33,095 nt of DNA, from contig JAUWHR010000016.1 of assembly GCA_030605795.1 (NCBI GenBank), positions 1 to 33,095 on the forward strand, given 5' to 3'. Within the stretch, counting starts at the first letter, position 1. Each line of letters begins with the position of its first letter. The notes under the pieces are model-generated. The model was not told the DNA's origin and did not search any database. It saw only the letters and a list, made by a program, of their open reading frames with translations. Below are positions 31,576-33,095 of this stretch, piece by piece. The translations under genes were made by a program, and so were the position numbers. The stretch is from Anaerolineae bacterium. GTDB lineage: Bacteria; Chloroflexota; Anaerolineae; Anaerolineales; E44-bin32.

Positions 31576-33093
31576 GTGCTCGCTAAGATCCACGCTGCAG
31601 CTATCGTTGGGCTGGAGGGGGCAATCGTCGAAGTTGAGGTGGACACCTCCCGCGGGCTTCCCTCTTTCACCATAGTCGGATTGCCGGATACTGCTGTCCA
31701 GGAGAGCCGAGAGCGCGTCCAGGCAGCGGTGAAGAACGCCGGTCTGGTTTTCCCGCGTCAACGAGTGACAGTGAATTTGGCGCCAGCCGCGCTACGCAAA
31801 GAGGGCCCGGCGTATGACCTGCCGATCGCCCTCGGCGTGCTGGTAGCCTCGGAGCAGGTCCTCGCCGAGTGGCTTGAGGGGGCGCTGGTCGTCGGCGAGC
31901 TGTCACTGGATGGTTCAGTGAGGCATGTGCGGGGGGTGCTGCCGATGGCCGCGCTTGCCCGACAAGAGGGCATCTCCCGGCTGATGGTACCTGCGGTCAA
32001 CGCCGCTGAGGCAGCGCTGATGCCCGATGTGGAAGTCATTCCAGTTGAATCGCTTACGGATCTTGTGAACCACCTGTCAGGGGTAGTGCCTATTCGCCCA
32101 TTCGAGCAGCCTGAGATTTCTGAGGATATTGAGCTCAGCGGGACCGACTTGCAGGAGATCAAGGGCCAGGAGCATGTCAAGCGGGCGATGGAGGTCGCGG
32201 CGGCTGGGGGTCATAACGTTCTAATGACCGGACCTCCAGGGGCGGGGAAGACGCTTCTGGCGCGTGCTCTGCCGTTGATTTTACCTGCTATGACGGTGGA
32301 GGAAGCGCTTGACGTGACCCGGGTCTATTCCGTTGCTGATAAGCTTCCCTCTGACATTTCCCTCATCCGGACAAGACCCTTCCGCGCTCCACATCATACT
32401 ATCTCTCACGCCGGCTTAGTGGGTGGTGGCAACTGGCCGCGACCGGGCGAGATCTCGCTTGCCCACCGCGGGGTGCTCTTCCTGGATGAGTTGCCAGAGT
32501 TCGGTATGCGGGTGCTGGAGGTACTACGTCAACCGCTGGAGGACAGGGTGGTGACCATCAGTCGAGCGCGCGGCTCGGCGACCTTTCCAGCCAACTTCAT
32601 GTTGATCGCGGCGATGAACCCCTGCCCTTGTGGCTACTTCGGCGATCCGGTGCGAGAATGTACGTGCACTCCAGCGACGGTCACTCGCTACCAGAAGCGA
32701 ATCTCAGGTCCCTTGCTTGACCGAATTGATATCCATGCCGAGGTGCCTCGGGTGGATTTTGATAAGTTGACTGACGACCGGTTGGGAGAGCCGTCGGCAG
32801 CTGTACGAGAACGAGTCGAAGCAGCCCGGGAGCGCCAGCGGACCCGCCTGTACGAAACCGGTCTGACGTGCAACGCTGATATGGGAGTGGGGGATGTACG
32901 GCGGTATTGTCCACTAGAGGAGACCGGGCGGTCACTGGTGCGCCAGGCGATGAGCCAGCTCCAACTTACCGCCAGGGCTTTTCACCGAGTTTTAAAGCTG
33001 GCTCGCACCATCGCCGACCTGGCCGGTGAGGAAGCGATCGCTCCCGCTCATCTAGCGGAGGCGCTTCAGTACCGTCCAAGGCGATGGGGCTGA
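31576..33093 (+). CDS. ComM/YifB-family Mg-chelatase-like AAA+ ATPase
   Basis: This 505-residue protein is complete, with the stop at 33091-33093. It begins (GTG) as LAKIHAAAIVGLEGAIVEVE with the LonC-like N-terminal domain, including LPSFTIVGLPDTAVQESRERV. The AAA+ domain has Walker A GPPGAGKT (219-226), VYSVADKL, RPFRAPHHTIS, Walker B GVLFLDELPEF and MNPCPCGYFGDP with GPLLDRIDIHAEV. A Mg_chelatase C-terminal domain ends the protein. ComM is a helicase that promotes branch migration during natural transformation in Gram-negative bacteria, and other members are uncharacterised. It lies 95 bp downstream of the lipoprotein gene on the same strand. Confidence 0.93.
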   Translation: MLAKIHAAAIVGLEGAIVEVEVDTSRGLPSFTIVGLPDTAVQESRERVQAAVKNAGLVFPRQRVTVNLAPAALRKEGPAYDLPIALGVLVASEQVLAEWLEGALVVGELSLDGSVRHVRGVLPMAALARQEGISRLMVPAVNAAEAALMPDVEVIPVESLTDLVNHLSGVVPIRPFEQPEISEDIELSGTDLQEIKGQEHVKRAMEVAAAGGHNVLMTGPPGAGKTLLARALPLILPAMTVEEALDVTRVYSVADKLPSDISLIRTRPFRAPHHTISHAGLVGGGNWPRPGEISLAHRGVLFLDELPEFGMRVLEVLRQPLEDRVVTISRARGSATFPANFMLIAAMNPCPCGYFGDPVRECTCTPATVTRYQKRISGPLLDRIDIHAEVPRVDFDKLTDDRLGEPSAAVRERVEAARERQRTRLYETGLTCNADMGVGDVRRYCPLEETGRSLVRQAMSQLQLTARAFHRVLKLARTIADLAGEEAIAPAHLAEALQYRPRRWG

Positions 33094-33095
33094 GG

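Noticed and set aside
1-33095. CRISPR array, prophage or toxin-antitoxin pair
   Set aside because: No regularly spaced short direct repeats, phage structural genes or paired small toxin-like genes were seen on either strand.

Overview
The window looks like a piece of a moderately GC-rich chromosome from a Chloroflexota bacterium, probably Anaerolineae-like. This is an inference from gene content, since no rRNA marker is present. The clues are a mevalonate-pathway cluster with an archaeal-type HMG-CoA synthase, thiolase-fold protein and DUF35 protein, a DnaB/DnaD/DnaC-like replication cluster, threonine/proline-rich LysM and beta-propeller lipoproteins, and a free-standing roadblock protein. 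Most genes are housekeeping. Accessory DNA is limited to insertion sequences and a short fold-back repeat family.

Layout. 1-495: the start of an IS1182-like transposase running off the left edge, then a non-coding stretch. 495-3527 (minus): a membrane-anchored penicillin-acylase-family hydrolase and a receiver-only response regulator. 3608-5067: a complete but dead IS256-family element with inverted repeats and a 7-8 bp target duplication. 5402-7867 (plus): gyrA with a near-perfect terminator. 8201-11468 (minus): murI, rplS, a Nudix ADP-sugar hydrolase and a LysM lipoprotein. 11786-15998 (minus): the HMG-CoA cluster, transcribed as class II HMG-CoA reductase, HMG-CoA synthase, thiolase-fold protein, DUF35 protein. 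16125-18616 (plus): a GAF-GAF NarL-type histidine kinase, a receiver protein and a 55-residue basic protein. 18748-18820 (minus): tRNA-Glu(UUC). 18857-22393 (minus): dnaB helicase, a DnaD-like gene and a helicase-loader gene with two fused AAA+ ATPase domains. 22520-23041 (minus): a DUF151 protein. 23204-25303 (plus): a fused ADP-forming acyl-CoA synthetase. 25448-29389 (minus): two coupled membrane proteins with SPFH-like domains, followed by psuG. 29701-33093 (plus): a roadblock protein, a lipoprotein and a complete ComM/YifB ATPase gene.

Four things stand out. (1) A ~121 bp fold-back repeat (tips GAGTGCACTG / ACTCCACTG) occurs as two near-identical copies, one decayed copy and one half copy. 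Its left end carries an outward TTGACC-like -35 box, and in three places it points at the start of a nearby minus-strand gene. The half copy also supplies the start codon region of the acyl-CoA synthetase. (2) The thiolase-fold protein in the mevalonate cluster lacks the nucleophilic Cys and the GHP histidine, although its neighbours keep all their catalytic residues. (3) The receiver protein next to the histidine kinase has Glu in place of the phospho-accepting Asp. (4) The helicase loader is an internal tandem duplication with both ATPase sites intact.

I saw no CRISPR array, prophage or clear defence island. All family assignments were made by eye from motifs, and no database search was run.
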